A DNA stretch of 64,000 nt from the NCBI GenBank assembly GCA_021604765.1, contig BQJP01000001.1, forward strand, positions 62,001-126,000. The letters run 5' to 3'. Source of the DNA: Thermodesulfobacteriota bacterium (GTDB lineage Bacteria > Desulfobacterota_D > UBA1144 > Nemesobacterales > UBA2774). Both the position numbers and the translations under genes were made by a program. The notes under the pieces were generated by a model that was not told where the DNA came from, did not search any database, and worked only from the letters and a program-made list of their open reading frames with translations. Of the stretch, positions 9,028-18,763 are shown one piece after another. Position 1 is the stretch's first letter; every line of letters begins with the position of its first letter.

Positions 9028-9558
9028 ATGAAAAAAATAATTTCGATTACTTCGTTGATTGTTTTATTTGCTTCATCTCTATTAGTTAATGCGGGTACAA
9101 AACCCAAAGATGTATATGGTTGGGATAATGTAAAGTGGGGCATGACCGCAGAAGAGGTAGAAGCTGTTTTAGGGAAAAAAGTTAAGAGAAGAAACGCTAA
9201 GCACGATGAGCGAGATAATATGTATTCTGGTCTTCAGCTGAGAGGCATAAAAATGGGGCAGAGCGAAGTTAGAGCTAGTTTCTGGATGGATGAAGAAAGC
9301 AAAAAACTTACACGGATTGTATTTGTTCCCGAGGGCCAGCCTGCTCAGTACGAATTAGCGGAAACCTTCATAAACTTAGAAAACTATTTGGTAGAAAAAT
9401 ATGGTGACCCTGATTTTGAGAAAACCTCAAACGATCCTGGAACATCCGCTGATAGGAAATGGGAATTCCCTTCAACGGAAATAGAGTTATCTTATTTAAG
9501 GATTGAAGATTCGGAACTCCTGTTATTGGTATTCTCACAAATTCGTCCTCTCTATTAG
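9028..9558 (+). CDS. Exported hypothetical protein with 'WGM' motif
   Basis: Signal peptide; WDNVKWGMTAEEVEAVLGKKV. Confidence 0.65.
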   Translation: MKKIISITSLIVLFASSLLVNAGTKPKDVYGWDNVKWGMTAEEVEAVLGKKVKRRNAKHDERDNMYSGLQLRGIKMGQSEVRASFWMDEESKKLTRIVFVPEGQPAQYELAETFINLENYLVEKYGDPDFEKTSNDPGTSADRKWEFPSTEIELSYLRIEDSELLLLVFSQIRPLY

Positions 9559-9963
9559 TAAAATTTTTGTTCCTTATATATATATTCAAAGCTAAGACAT
9601 CTAGAATCATTATAGGATACAGATGGTATATAAAAACTTGCGCCTAACTCCTCTGCTTTATTTGATTTAATAAAATTTGCAATACTCCAAATTTGTTTGA
9701 CCTTTAAATAATTAGTTGTCACATCCAGCTATCACAGTATAGTTATTTACAGGTGGAGAGTCTTTCTAGAAAACCCCGTATTTTCACTGACAGACTCCAG
9801 ATTTAAATAGCAGAAGTTCTGCTTTGTTTAGATTTATTGATGGATGGAAATTTATTTATATTGAATTGCATCCAACTAGCGAGCTTTGCCGTAGTAGATG
9901 TATAAACAAGCAGTAGAGGTATAAAGAAGAAGTATAAAACACTTCCGTGGAGGGAAAATATTT

Positions 9964-10974
9964 ATGAGATTCCAAAGTAAGATTTTATTGTCAGTATTTT
10001 GTCTTGTATTAACGAGTTTTACCTTTATTTCATTTGGGCAATCAGCAAATGCTCAAGATTGGTGCTGTAATAACAATTCGGCCATGGGTGGCGATGGACA
10101 ATGTGTTCCAGCGCCGAATGGGGCAAAGAATTGTAATGGTGCAGCTTTAACATTCTTTGAAGATGGCATTAACGGTATTGAATTGGCTCCAATGGGTCCA
10201 CCACCTAATTTTCCACAATCAGGTGACTTATGTCCTAAACCGTCTCCTCGAAGAGATACCTGTATGTGTATAGATGGAAATGGCGCTACAGTTCCCTGTC
10301 AAGATTTACCGCCGCCACCTACAAATCCACCACCTACAAATCCACCACCTACGAATCCGCCACCAACAGATCCGCCACCTACAGATCCACCACCTACAAA
10401 TCCGCCACCTACGAATCCGCCACCAACAGATCCGCCACCTACGAATCCACCACCTACAGATCCGCCACCTACGAATCCACCACCTACGAATCCACCACCA
10501 ACAGATCCACCACCTACAAATCCGCCACCAACACCTACACCACCACCAGTTTCAATTGATGGATGTTGTGTAGAGGCTGTGGGGCGTTGCGCCATTACTG
10601 AACAAAGTGCGTGTGCTACACCTCCCAATGTTGAATTTCTGGGAATAGGGACTACATGTGGTAGAGTGCCCATGTGCGAGCCGGTTCCAACGCCTACACC
10701 ACCACCATTTACTACAAGTGGATGTTGTGTAGAGGATCCGGGTGTTTGTAAAGTTGTTGAATCCTCCAACGCTTGCCCTGTTCCGCCTTATTTCGATTAT
10801 GTGGCGGATGTATCTTCATGCGAAAATGTAGAAGTTTGTAATCTACCACCACCTGTAACATCTGTGCCAACAATGAATCAGTGGGGACTTGTCGCAACTG
10901 CTGTTATGCTTGGACTTTTTAGCCTGATAACAGTGAGAAGAGGCTTCAGGATCAACAATAAAGAAAACAACTAA
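9964..10974 (+). CDS. Cys-rich/proline-rich surface protein with IPTL-CTERM-type sorting tail
   Basis: Signal peptide; T(N/D)PPP x14; two GCCVE...C repeats; C-term SVPTMNQWGLVATAVMLGLFSLITVRRGFR. Confidence 0.85.
   Translation: MRFQSKILLSVFCLVLTSFTFISFGQSANAQDWCCNNNSAMGGDGQCVPAPNGAKNCNGAALTFFEDGINGIELAPMGPPPNFPQSGDLCPKPSPRRDTCMCIDGNGATVPCQDLPPPPTNPPPTNPPPTNPPPTDPPPTDPPPTNPPPTNPPPTDPPPTNPPPTDPPPTNPPPTNPPPTDPPPTNPPPTPTPPPVSIDGCCVEAVGRCAITEQSACATPPNVEFLGIGTTCGRVPMCEPVPTPTPPPFTTSGCCVEDPGVCKVVESSNACPVPPYFDYVADVSSCENVEVCNLPPPVTSVPTMNQWGLVATAVMLGLFSLITVRRGFRINNKENN
10312..10535 (+). repeat. Tandem 15-bp coding repeat (ac[a/g][a/g]atcc[a/g]ccacc[t/a])
   Basis: ~14 copies encoding TNPPP/TDPPP. Confidence 0.92.
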
Positions 10975-11012
10975 AAGCAGACGTTAAGTAGGTTCTTGCC
11001 TAGAATAAAATT

Positions 11013-11053
11013 AAAAGCCCCGAGAGATTTAAAAGATCTCTCAGGGCTTTTTT
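11013..11053 (+). terminator. Rho-independent terminator
   Basis: aaaagccccgagaga...tctctcagggcttttttt. Confidence 0.85.
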
Positions 11054-11077
11054 ATCTCTGAAATTTTATTTTTTCAG

Positions 11078-11395
11078 CTATATATTGCTTTGATTATTGC
11101 TGCTGGAAATTTTTACACCAAACACATTTAAATGCTCCTCAGCTGATGTTGTAATATTCTCCTTGTTCTCAGCTAGAATGAGAGGCTCGGATTGCTCTCT
11201 GTCTTTGTCCGAAATGTCATGAGAGATATATATTCTTTTAATATCCTTTTCTGACTTACTTTCTTGAACTGTCTCCCCTTCCTCGACTACTGACAAAGCT
11301 TCCTTTAAACTCGGTACTTCATAAAGCGTCAATGATGTAGAAAAGATGCTAAGTACTGCTGACGCAAAAACTGTGATATTTAGCAGATTTTTCAC
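11078..11395 (-). CDS. Small exported protein ending in VFGV-type motif
   Basis: AAGGAGGTGATATTA-GTG supports a start at 11395 rather than 11404; hydrophobic N-term; C-term LNVFGVKISSSNNQSNI. Confidence 0.6.
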   Translation of the reverse strand: MKNLLNITVFASAVLSIFSTSLTLYEVPSLKEALSVVEEGETVQESKSEKDIKRIYISHDISDKDREQSEPLILAENKENITTSAEEHLNVFGVKISSSNNQSNI

Positions 11396-11450
11396 TAATA
11401 TCACCTCCTTTTTATATTTCCTCTATCTCCTAATGTTTGTGTTTATTAAT

Positions 11451-11466
11451 TGCAATAACAGTGCCA
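11451..11466 (-). promoter_or_regulatory. Sigma54 (-24/-12) promoter candidate
   Basis: Minus strand TGGCACTGTTATTGCA. Confidence 0.65.
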
Positions 11467-11653
11467 GAGTATGAATTCTTAATAATTAAGGAAGGATAGC
11501 CAAAATCATCAGTTTCTAATTAGCTTCAATTGTGCTATATCAACAATCTCTTATTGTTTATATCCCACAGAATAGCTTGTTTATTTGTTCTCTAAAAGTG
11601 CTGCATTTCTCTAACTACTATAAATCACAAGATAATTTATCTTTGCTAGCTTT

Positions 11654-11669
11654 TGGCATGATCGTTGCA
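11654..11669 (+). promoter_or_regulatory. Sigma54 (-24/-12) promoter candidate
   Basis: TGGCATGATCGTTGCA, 66 bp upstream of the ATG at 11735. Confidence 0.65.
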
Positions 11670-11734
11670 AATATAAGAAAGTGCCAGCCACAAATATTTT
11701 GTGTCCGGCAAATAAATATCAGGAGGTGATAGAA

Positions 11735-12013
11735 ATGAGAACATCAATACTTTCTATCCTCATAGCATTAACAGTAGTAATTGCAGGTCCGCTTGCATTT
11801 GCAGGTCAGGATCAGGTTGAAGATCAGGTCACACAGAGCACGGAAACTCTAACTGAAACTCAAGAAGCAGTAGACATGTCTGAAACAGCAGACAAACTGG
11901 CTGCTGAAGCTACAGAAGACTGCTCAAATAACGCTGATGACGACGGTGATGAAAGAATAGACTGCGAAGACACTGATTGTGTAGAAGATCCTAACTGCAA
12001 AGGTGGTTATTAG
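11735..12013 (+). CDS. Small exported acidic protein with DxDxDG-like motif
   Basis: RBS aggaggtgat; signal peptide; CSNNADDDGDERIDCEDTDCVEDPNC. Confidence 0.75.
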   Translation: MRTSILSILIALTVVIAGPLAFAGQDQVEDQVTQSTETLTETQEAVDMSETADKLAAEATEDCSNNADDDGDERIDCEDTDCVEDPNCKGGY

Positions 12014-12102
12014 ATTTAAGAGTTTGCCTATATAGGCGGGCTTAAGAAAAGCAAAAAACATTAAATTTGAAGGACGGTAGTCCTTCTCCTCCACCATCCT
12101 CA

Positions 12103-12140
12103 AGCCCCGGATTTTTAGAGAGAAATCCGGGGCTCGTTTT
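12103..12140 (+). terminator. Rho-independent terminator
   Basis: agccccggattt ttagagag aaatccggggctcgtttt. Confidence 0.85.
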
Positions 12141-12291
12141 ATCTGATTAATTTTAGAATTTTCTTACTTCCCAAGACATATCTATCTGATAATGATTTTC
12201 TATTCTGATAGTATCTTGCTATGGTTGACAATCAGCCCGCAGTTATTACAGTTTAATGATTACATCCCATTTTTAGGCGAATACCAGATAA

Positions 12292-13806
12292 TTGTCAAAA
12301 CAAGAACAAACGCATAAGTGGCTAACTTTAATAGCTATGACCGGCTCTCTATCTATGATTTTCATTGATCAGACTGTGGTCAGTGTAGCGCTTCCAGTAA
12401 TGCAGCGAGATTTAGGGGTCTCTCAATCGGGTCTCCAGTGGATAGTAAATGCCTATGTGCTTGCTCTCGCATCTACAGTAGCACTAGGTGGCAAGCTTGG
12501 TGATTCTCTCGGTAGGGTAAGAGCTTTTATAACCGGTGTGATCCTCTTTGCTATTGCATCCACTATCTGCGGATTTGCTCCAAATCAGATGATTTTAATC
12601 GCTGCGCGTGTATTTCAAGGTATTGCGGCGGGCCTTATGATCCCTGCATCAGCTGCCATCGTTGTAGACTCTTTTGATATACATGAGAGGGGTAAAGCTA
12701 TGGCTATTTATGTTGGGGTAGCTCAGGCATTCCTGGCGATTGGGCCACTCTTAGGGGGAGCACTAACTGAATATCTATCCTGGAGATGGGTGTTTTGGAT
12801 CAACATACCGGTTGGTATAGTCGCCATTCTTCTAACTTATTTCTCAAAGCCGCTTCAGACTATTTCAGAGAAACAAAAAGTAGACTTGCGATATGCACTA
12901 ATGTTAATCCTGGGCTTGGTTGGCTTAGTTGTTGGAATTCAACAGGGCCATACTTTTGGATGGACATCCTATTTAACACTTGGGTTAATATTTGGGGGAC
13001 TTTTGATATTAGTACTTTTCGCATATATTCAAACCAGGAGTGAGACCCCATTAATTCAATTTCGATTATTTGATGACCCTGCATTTACTGCTGATACTAT
13101 TCTGCTTTTTTGCATACAATTTGCAATGATAAGTATTATTGTCTTCGGGGCAATATATCTCCAGGACATATTGCACTTTACTCCGCTTGAGGCGGGTTTT
13201 GCTCTAATGCCGATCATTGTATCTGTTGTCGTTATGTCTCAAGTTTCTGGACGGCTGCTTGATAGAGTGGGGGTTAGAATTCCAGCTTTGTTTGGTACAG
13301 CTTTAATTGCTGCCGGTTTTTTAGGACAGGCTCCTTTTCTGGAACGAGCTGAGTTTCTATGGATATTACCAGGAATGATTTTGCTTGGCTTAGGTATTGG
13401 GCTGGTTATGGTCGCAACAAACACGGATGCTCTCAACAGAGCACCTAGCCAATACAGAGCTCAGGCTTCGGGCGTAGTGCAAACTATAAGGCAAATGGGT
13501 GCTACAATTGGGCTTGCATCAATAGGTGGACTTGTTACAACTATATTAGCTTTGGAAACGGATGAGATAATTGATAAATATAACGGTCAAGAAATCATAA
13601 AAACTCTGCTATCTAAGGCAGAGTTGGGACAAACTGATGCTATTAAAGAGCTTATGGCAAATTATCCAGCGGTACTAAGTCAATTCCACCTCTCTTTGTC
13701 AAAGAGCATCGCGGCTGGTTATTACTTTGCCGGTGCAGTATCCGTACTTGCTTTTTTTGTAGCTCTTTTCTTAATGAGTTCAGGAAAACAGTCTGAAGAT
13801 CATTAA
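12292..13806 (+). CDS. MFS transporter, DHA2 (EmrB/QacA-like)
   Basis: 14-TM-type ORF; FIDQTVVSVALPVMQRDLGVSQSGLQWIVNAYVLALA. Confidence 0.9.
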   Translation: MSKQEQTHKWLTLIAMTGSLSMIFIDQTVVSVALPVMQRDLGVSQSGLQWIVNAYVLALASTVALGGKLGDSLGRVRAFITGVILFAIASTICGFAPNQMILIAARVFQGIAAGLMIPASAAIVVDSFDIHERGKAMAIYVGVAQAFLAIGPLLGGALTEYLSWRWVFWINIPVGIVAILLTYFSKPLQTISEKQKVDLRYALMLILGLVGLVVGIQQGHTFGWTSYLTLGLIFGGLLILVLFAYIQTRSETPLIQFRLFDDPAFTADTILLFCIQFAMISIIVFGAIYLQDILHFTPLEAGFALMPIIVSVVVMSQVSGRLLDRVGVRIPALFGTALIAAGFLGQAPFLERAEFLWILPGMILLGLGIGLVMVATNTDALNRAPSQYRAQASGVVQTIRQMGATIGLASIGGLVTTILALETDEIIDKYNGQEIIKTLLSKAELGQTDAIKELMANYPAVLSQFHLSLSKSIAAGYYFAGAVSVLAFFVALFLMSSGKQSEDH

Positions 13807-13929
13807 TCTCACTTTGTTTTTTATTCATAGCCAATTGCTTTAAATCTAAGTTCTTGTTGAAAACGGTAATGCCGTACAATATTTTTATATAAGAAACCAA
13901 ATTACATTCTTTAGAACAGGAGAAATATA

Positions 13930-14286
13930 TTGGACATTAAGTTGAGGTCTTTATTGACTGGGTTAATAGTTTTTTCAATTGCTTTAGGATTTGGATCTGA
14001 AGGTTTTACCATGGATCAGTATGGAGAAATGGTTGTAGCGCAGAGTAATCATGGAGAGCAGTCCGAGAGAGGTAAACGAAGAGGCCCGCCACCGGAAGCT
14101 GTTGAAGCGTGCGAAGCGCAGTCGGTTGGAGATACGTGCGCTTTTATTTCGCCCAAGGGTGATTCTATTGCGGGTGTATGTGAAATAATGAGAGGAGATG
14201 TTATTGCTTGTTTGCCGGATAACAGGCCACCACATGACAAAGGAAAACCAGGCGGTGCTCCATCTTCTGAAGAATTTGATAATTAA
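13930..14286 (+). CDS. Exported Cys-containing hypothetical protein
   Basis: TTG start; signal peptide; C..SVGDTCAFISPKGDSIAGVCEIMRGDVIACLPDNRPP. Confidence 0.6.
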   Translation: MDIKLRSLLTGLIVFSIALGFGSEGFTMDQYGEMVVAQSNHGEQSERGKRRGPPPEAVEACEAQSVGDTCAFISPKGDSIAGVCEIMRGDVIACLPDNRPPHDKGKPGGAPSSEEFDN

Positions 14287-14328
14287 TAGTTAAGTCTGCT
14301 AATGGAAAATGTGTTTAGTGAAAAATAC

Positions 14329-14364
14329 AACCTAAAAGTCCGTATCAATACGGACTTTTAGGTT
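14329..14364. terminator. Bidirectional hairpin terminator between convergent genes
   Basis: aacctaaaagtccgta-tcaa-tacggacttttaggtt, 16-bp perfect stem. Confidence 0.8.
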
Positions 14365-14379
14365 GGTAGCCAGGTCATG

Positions 14380-14655
14380 TTAGATAACCTGATCTCCGCT
14401 AATGTTGATGCCAAAGACTGAATAAACATTCTCTGGAACTGAATCACTCTCTGATTTTACAGCTTCTTTATTATAAAGCTCCTGAGCGTTTAAAGAATCG
14501 CTAAAATCAGAAGCTACATATCCGCCCCTGATGTTATCACTAACTTCAGCCCTTTCTACTGGTAGCTGAACTCCAAAAGCACTTACCTCAGCCTGAGAGC
14601 TGAGTGGAAAACTAAGTCCTACTGCTAATGCTGATGCTAAAAGTAACTTCTTCAT
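14380..14655 (-). CDS. Small exported protein of 'AFGV/GGYVA' family (copy 1)
   Basis: MKKLLLASALAVGLSFPLSSQAEVSAFGVQLP...EVSDNIRGGYVAS...VYSVFGINISGDQVI. Confidence 0.75.
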   Translation of the reverse strand: MKKLLLASALAVGLSFPLSSQAEVSAFGVQLPVERAEVSDNIRGGYVASDFSDSLNAQELYNKEAVKSESDSVPENVYSVFGINISGDQVI

Positions 14656-14707
14656 TTTACTGCCTCCTATGTTGTTGGGTCTAGCCCGTTTTTTGTATTC
14701 ACCAATT

Positions 14708-14725
14708 TAGTTGCAAATGCAACTA
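14708..14725. promoter_or_regulatory. GTTGCA-WW-TGCAAC palindrome (putative MarR-type operator)
   Basis: TAGTTGCAAATGCAACTA. Confidence 0.75.
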
Positions 14726-14858
14726 CAAAGGATTCAAGCAATTATTCAATTCATTGGGAAAATATTTCTGAGACATAAAATAGGACCCTGAATAAACTCA
14801 GTTAGGAGTTCCATTCAGGGTCTGGGATAGAGAGGTTGAAGGTATAGGATGTTCGAGT

Positions 14859-15332
14859 TTAAAATGTATAAGCAAAACTTGAATGAATAACCTGTATTTT
14901 GCTTATGGCATAAATTACTCCCACTGTGAGCCCAAAAATTACATGACCAGCTATATGAGATGAAGCCACAGTTAAGCCTGCCTTTCTAAATTTTGCAATT
15001 GGGTGATGTTCTGCAACAGTAATTACGAGGGCAAAACCAACTACTATTCCGTGGAATAGGCCAATTATTAGACCCCCAAGTATTCCGCTAAGGAGGGTCG
15101 GCGTGAAAAAGAAGTTCATTACCATGAAATAAGCGAATGCAAAAAACATTCCAGAAAGAAATTGTATTACTAGTCCTGGAATAAGCGCATTCTCATATGA
15201 GCCTGTGTACAGACTGCCTATAGCTCTTACCATGTCCGCATTAGCTAGTTTTGACTTGGTGATAAATTCAAGCAGCAAGCACATGAATCCTGTAGCTATA
15301 AATCCTGTTGCTAAAATAATGAGAAAGTTCAT
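14859..15332 (-). CDS. Multi-pass membrane protein
   Basis: Hydrophobic ORF; RBS AAAGGAGGCGTCAAAATG. Confidence 0.6.
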   Translation of the reverse strand: MNFLIILATGFIATGFMCLLLEFITKSKLANADMVRAIGSLYTGSYENALIPGLVIQFLSGMFFAFAYFMVMNFFFTPTLLSGILGGLIIGLFHGIVVGFALVITVAEHHPIAKFRKAGLTVASSHIAGHVIFGLTVGVIYAISKIQVIHSSFAYTF

Positions 15333-15364
15333 TTTGACGCCTCCTTTGCTAAATTTACTTTTTT

Positions 15365-15562
15365 TTAAATTCGATAAGCAAAATAAAAGTATTCGTCAGA
15401 AAAATACTTTTTTGATCTTTTGTTAAATTTGCCCCCTGTGACTTTGGAATTCTGGTTAACAGAGGACTTGTCGGGGATTATGGTTGTAATAGATTTTTCT
15501 ATAAAGGATAAATCTAAAAAGCTTTTTGCTTTACCCGATGACTTAGATCTAATATTTTCCAT
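15365..15562 (-). CDS. Small hypothetical protein
   Basis: ORF with RBS AAAGGAGGCTTAAAATG. Confidence 0.45.
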   Translation of the reverse strand: MENIRSKSSGKAKSFLDLSFIEKSITTIIPDKSSVNQNSKVTGGKFNKRSKKYFSDEYFYFAYRI

Positions 15563-15615
15563 TTTAAGCCTCCTTTGTTAATTAACTAGTGGTTTTTAAT
15601 TTAACTTTCGCCGGC

Positions 15616-15882
15616 TTATATAGGCGCATAACCATAATTAATTTCGCCATTCTGTAGCATCTTTCCGTATTTTGATATTCTTAGCAGAGATCCGTTGGCA
15701 TTCTCTATCATGTTGCTCTTTTTGAGATGGTAGTACATAGCTTCTATCTCATCTTTTTTGAGGCCGATTTTCTTGCCTACATTTTTTATGTTAAACAAGC
15801 CACTCCTGGTCACTTGAGCCTCTTTAAATATTTGTGACACTTTATGATCGTATGATTCTATATCTGGTAATGTTTTAAGCAT
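15616..15882 (-). CDS. Small wHTH-like hypothetical protein
   Basis: VGKKIGLKKDEIEAMYYHLKKSNMIENANGSLLRISKYG. Confidence 0.5.
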   Translation of the reverse strand: MLKTLPDIESYDHKVSQIFKEAQVTRSGLFNIKNVGKKIGLKKDEIEAMYYHLKKSNMIENANGSLLRISKYGKMLQNGEINYGYAPI

Positions 15883-16205
15883 TTAAATTCTCCTGTCTAA
15901 TTGATGTATAGTAATAGTATAGCAATGTCGTAGTTTTGTCAAGCATTTTGTAAAAATAATTTTAATTTCATAAAATATGTGTTATAACAGTGGGTTAGAT
16001 AGATATTTGGTGTCTAAATAGCATATGTTTTGCTTCTTTTGACAATTTTATTGCTAGACATATATTAGACATTATCTATTTTCCTGTTGAGAACAACTCT
16101 CAATGCCAAACTTAATGCGTTGCCTTACTATGTTCAATGTTATGATCGTAAGGTAAAATTTGCTTATCAATTGAATATTGCATTTAAACGGATAAAGACT
16201 ATTCG

Positions 16206-16904
16206 ATGATAATTTCACATAAATACAAGTTTATTTTTATTAAGACTCGTAAAACGGCTGGGTCTAGTATTCAGATATATCTCTCTGACCACTGTGGGCA
16301 GGATGATGTTGTAAGTACCATTGATCGGCCGGAACGTCCTTATAGTCCAAGGAATTACAGGGGGTTCTATAATCCACTTCCCGAACTTTGGGAACGCCGT
16401 TCCCCAGCTAAGATTGCCAGAACATTAGGGCGGTTCGTTACCCTTAAGAAGTTTCAATCCCACATTAAAGCAAGAGAAGTAAGAGAAAGAATCCCTAACG
16501 AGATCTGGGATAATTACTACAAATTTACAGTCGAAAGAAATCCTTGGGATAAAGTACTCTCACATTATCACTTTGTAAGGCAGCGTTACAGTAAATACGA
16601 TCAGAATATATCATTTGATGAATATTTGGATGTTGCTGAACTCCCTTACAACTACCCTAAATATACTGATCTTGACCAAAATATTATGGTAGACCGTGTA
16701 GTTAGGTATGAGCATTTAAATGAAGAACTTGGTGAGATATTTGAGGAGCTTGGAGTTCCTTTTGCTGGTTCTCTCGGACCGACTGAAAAATCCCACTATA
16801 GAAAAGATAGGAGGCCTTATCAGGAAGTCTATACTCCTGAGCAGAAGTCAAAAGTTGCTAAACTTTTCGATCAAGAAATTGAAATGCACGGTTATGAGTT
16901 CTAA
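16206..16904 (+). CDS. Sulfotransferase family protein
   Basis: YKFIFIKTRKTAGSSIQIYL (5'-PSB-like) and FTVERNPWDKVLSHYHF (3'-PB-like). Confidence 0.85.
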   Translation: MIISHKYKFIFIKTRKTAGSSIQIYLSDHCGQDDVVSTIDRPERPYSPRNYRGFYNPLPELWERRSPAKIARTLGRFVTLKKFQSHIKAREVRERIPNEIWDNYYKFTVERNPWDKVLSHYHFVRQRYSKYDQNISFDEYLDVAELPYNYPKYTDLDQNIMVDRVVRYEHLNEELGEIFEELGVPFAGSLGPTEKSHYRKDRRPYQEVYTPEQKSKVAKLFDQEIEMHGYEF

Positions 16905-16925
16905 ATATTTAGTGAATGGCGGGGT

Positions 16926-17408
16926 TTACTGTCCGCAAGAAGTACGGCTTAGGCATGTAAAAACTATATCTTCATTTAAAATACCACTTACGTTTAACTG
17001 TCCGTCCTGATTTATAGTTACATTGAGTTCGCTATAAATATTACTGTTTGTACATTCAATTGTACTACAATCCATAGCCTTACAATCGCGCTCACATTCA
17101 GGAAGAGTGTAATCAGTGGCTAATTCTATTTCGTCTTCCAGGCTTTGACCCGGAGCTACTTTGCATAGGAAAGGGTCGCATACAGCGGTCAATTCAATAG
17201 CAGGGCAATCGCTATGAGCGATCTCTATGTCCGTAGCACAGCCTTGTTCAATTTCCCTAGGAATAGTTTCAGAACTGACGTTTCCAGTAATTTCGCTGTC
17301 GCATGAATAGAGTAGAACAATACCTATCAACCCGATGAACAACCAATGACTCATGGAGTTATTATAATGAAAAAAAGAGTAAAAATCGAGTACCCACTTT
17401 TTTAGCAA
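16926..17408 (-). CDS. Cys-rich lipoprotein, unknown
   Basis: Lipobox LLYSC; many Cys. Confidence 0.6.
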   Translation of the reverse strand: MLKKWVLDFYSFFHYNNSMSHWLFIGLIGIVLLYSCDSEITGNVSSETIPREIEQGCATDIEIAHSDCPAIELTAVCDPFLCKVAPGQSLEDEIELATDYTLPECERDCKAMDCSTIECTNSNIYSELNVTINQDGQLNVSGILNEDIVFTCLSRTSCGQ

Positions 17409-17418
17409 TAAAGTTGGT

Positions 17419-18183
17419 TTAATGAGCCTTCTCCATTACAAATCCATTAATGAGAAGTGATTTCCAGAAATGTTGTATATTTACGAATCCACAACTCTTT
17501 AGCAAAGTACTCGTTTCTTCTACCGTAATATAATTTAAGTCTTTTCTAACATGGCTGAACATTTCTTCTACTTCCTTTTTATCTCTTGTTTGGAGTTGAA
17601 AGGATTCCCAGGCAGATAAAAATTCTTCAAACTTCTTGGAGTCAACATCGTTGCAAACATCTGCGATTATAAACTTAGCTCCAGGTTTAAGTCGAAAATA
17701 TATCTGTTTAATAAATTCTTCTTTTTCTTCTTTAGGAATAAAGTGGGCAACTAAAAGTGAAGTCGCACCGTCAAAATCTTCCTGGAGAACATCGTTGATC
17801 CCGCCGTGGATCAGTTCAATTCTATGGCTTAACTCATTTTGCTCAATTTTCGATGAAGCTTTTTTTATCATTTCCTCAGCAATATCAAAACCTGTAATTT
17901 TCCACCCAGGATTCTCAATTGCGTATCCTATAGATTCTTTGCCTGTGCCCGAGCCTCCTACCAATACATATGCATCATCTGGTAATGTGGTTTTTAAGAT
18001 ATGGTGTGAGATATCATGAAGAGCTCTGTAGCCGGGGATGATTTTGTCTATTTCATCATCATAAATTCGAGCTCTTTCATTGAATCGTTTTTCTGGATCG
18101 TAAGTTTCACTCATACTTATATAGTCTATATTATTGGATGAGTTGTGAAATAGAAGAGATTCTAATAATATTAAAAGATTCAC
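17419..18183 (-). CDS. Class I SAM-dependent methyltransferase
   Basis: YVLVGGSGTGKESIGYAIENPGWKITGFDIAEEMI. Confidence 0.8.
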   Translation of the reverse strand: MNLLILLESLLFHNSSNNIDYISMSETYDPEKRFNERARIYDDEIDKIIPGYRALHDISHHILKTTLPDDAYVLVGGSGTGKESIGYAIENPGWKITGFDIAEEMIKKASSKIEQNELSHRIELIHGGINDVLQEDFDGATSLLVAHFIPKEEKEEFIKQIYFRLKPGAKFIIADVCNDVDSKKFEEFLSAWESFQLQTRDKKEVEEMFSHVRKDLNYITVEETSTLLKSCGFVNIQHFWKSLLINGFVMEKAH

Positions 18184-18234
18184 TCTGAGGATTCGTGCTT
18201 AGTTAGAGATATCTGGTAAACTAACCACCTGAAT

Positions 18235-18645
18235 ATGAACAATAAAGACCTTAGGGACATAGAAAACAGACAAGATATAGATAATCTCATGTGGAGTTTT
18301 TATGACCGCATGATGGTCGACCCTGTGATCGGCTATATCTTTACTCATTATGCAAAGCTCGATCTAAAAGCGCATATTCCCATAATCGCCGATTTCTGGG
18401 AGACTATTTTATTCCAGAATCATGTATATAAAAGAGGACCTAAAGCGATGGAAGTGCACTATGAACTCAATAAGAAGGTCCAGCTCAGAAAACAGCATTT
18501 CTCCCGCTGGCTATATCTGTTTCATCAAACCATAGATGAGCTCTATTGTGGCACAAAAGCTGGGCTTGCAAAAGAACGCTCAGTCTCAATAGCCAAACTT
18601 ATGCAGAATAGGATAGGTACTCTTCCTGACTGTACAGAGATGTAG
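18235..18645 (+). CDS. Truncated haemoglobin, group III-like
   Basis: ID.LMWSFYDRMMVDPVIGYIFTH...HIPIIADFWETILF. Confidence 0.8.
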   Translation: MNNKDLRDIENRQDIDNLMWSFYDRMMVDPVIGYIFTHYAKLDLKAHIPIIADFWETILFQNHVYKRGPKAMEVHYELNKKVQLRKQHFSRWLYLFHQTIDELYCGTKAGLAKERSVSIAKLMQNRIGTLPDCTEM

Positions 18646-18763
18646 ATTTCTCACAAAGTTATACAAGTTTGAAGTTTAAATAGCTTGGCTGCTTAGATTT
18701 CCTTTGTTTTTAAAAACCAACTGTGATATATTGGCATCAACATTAAAAAGTGAGGTGATTTAA

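Noticed and set aside
10266-10769. Long alternative-frame ORFs (97, 99 and 156 aa) across the Pro-rich repeat
   Set aside because: Tandem 15-bp repeats keep all frames open; only the 9964..10974 frame has a signal peptide and sorting tail.
13652-13900. Minus ORF overlapping the end of the DHA2 transporter
   Set aside because: Mostly antisense to a conserved gene with no RBS or homology cue.
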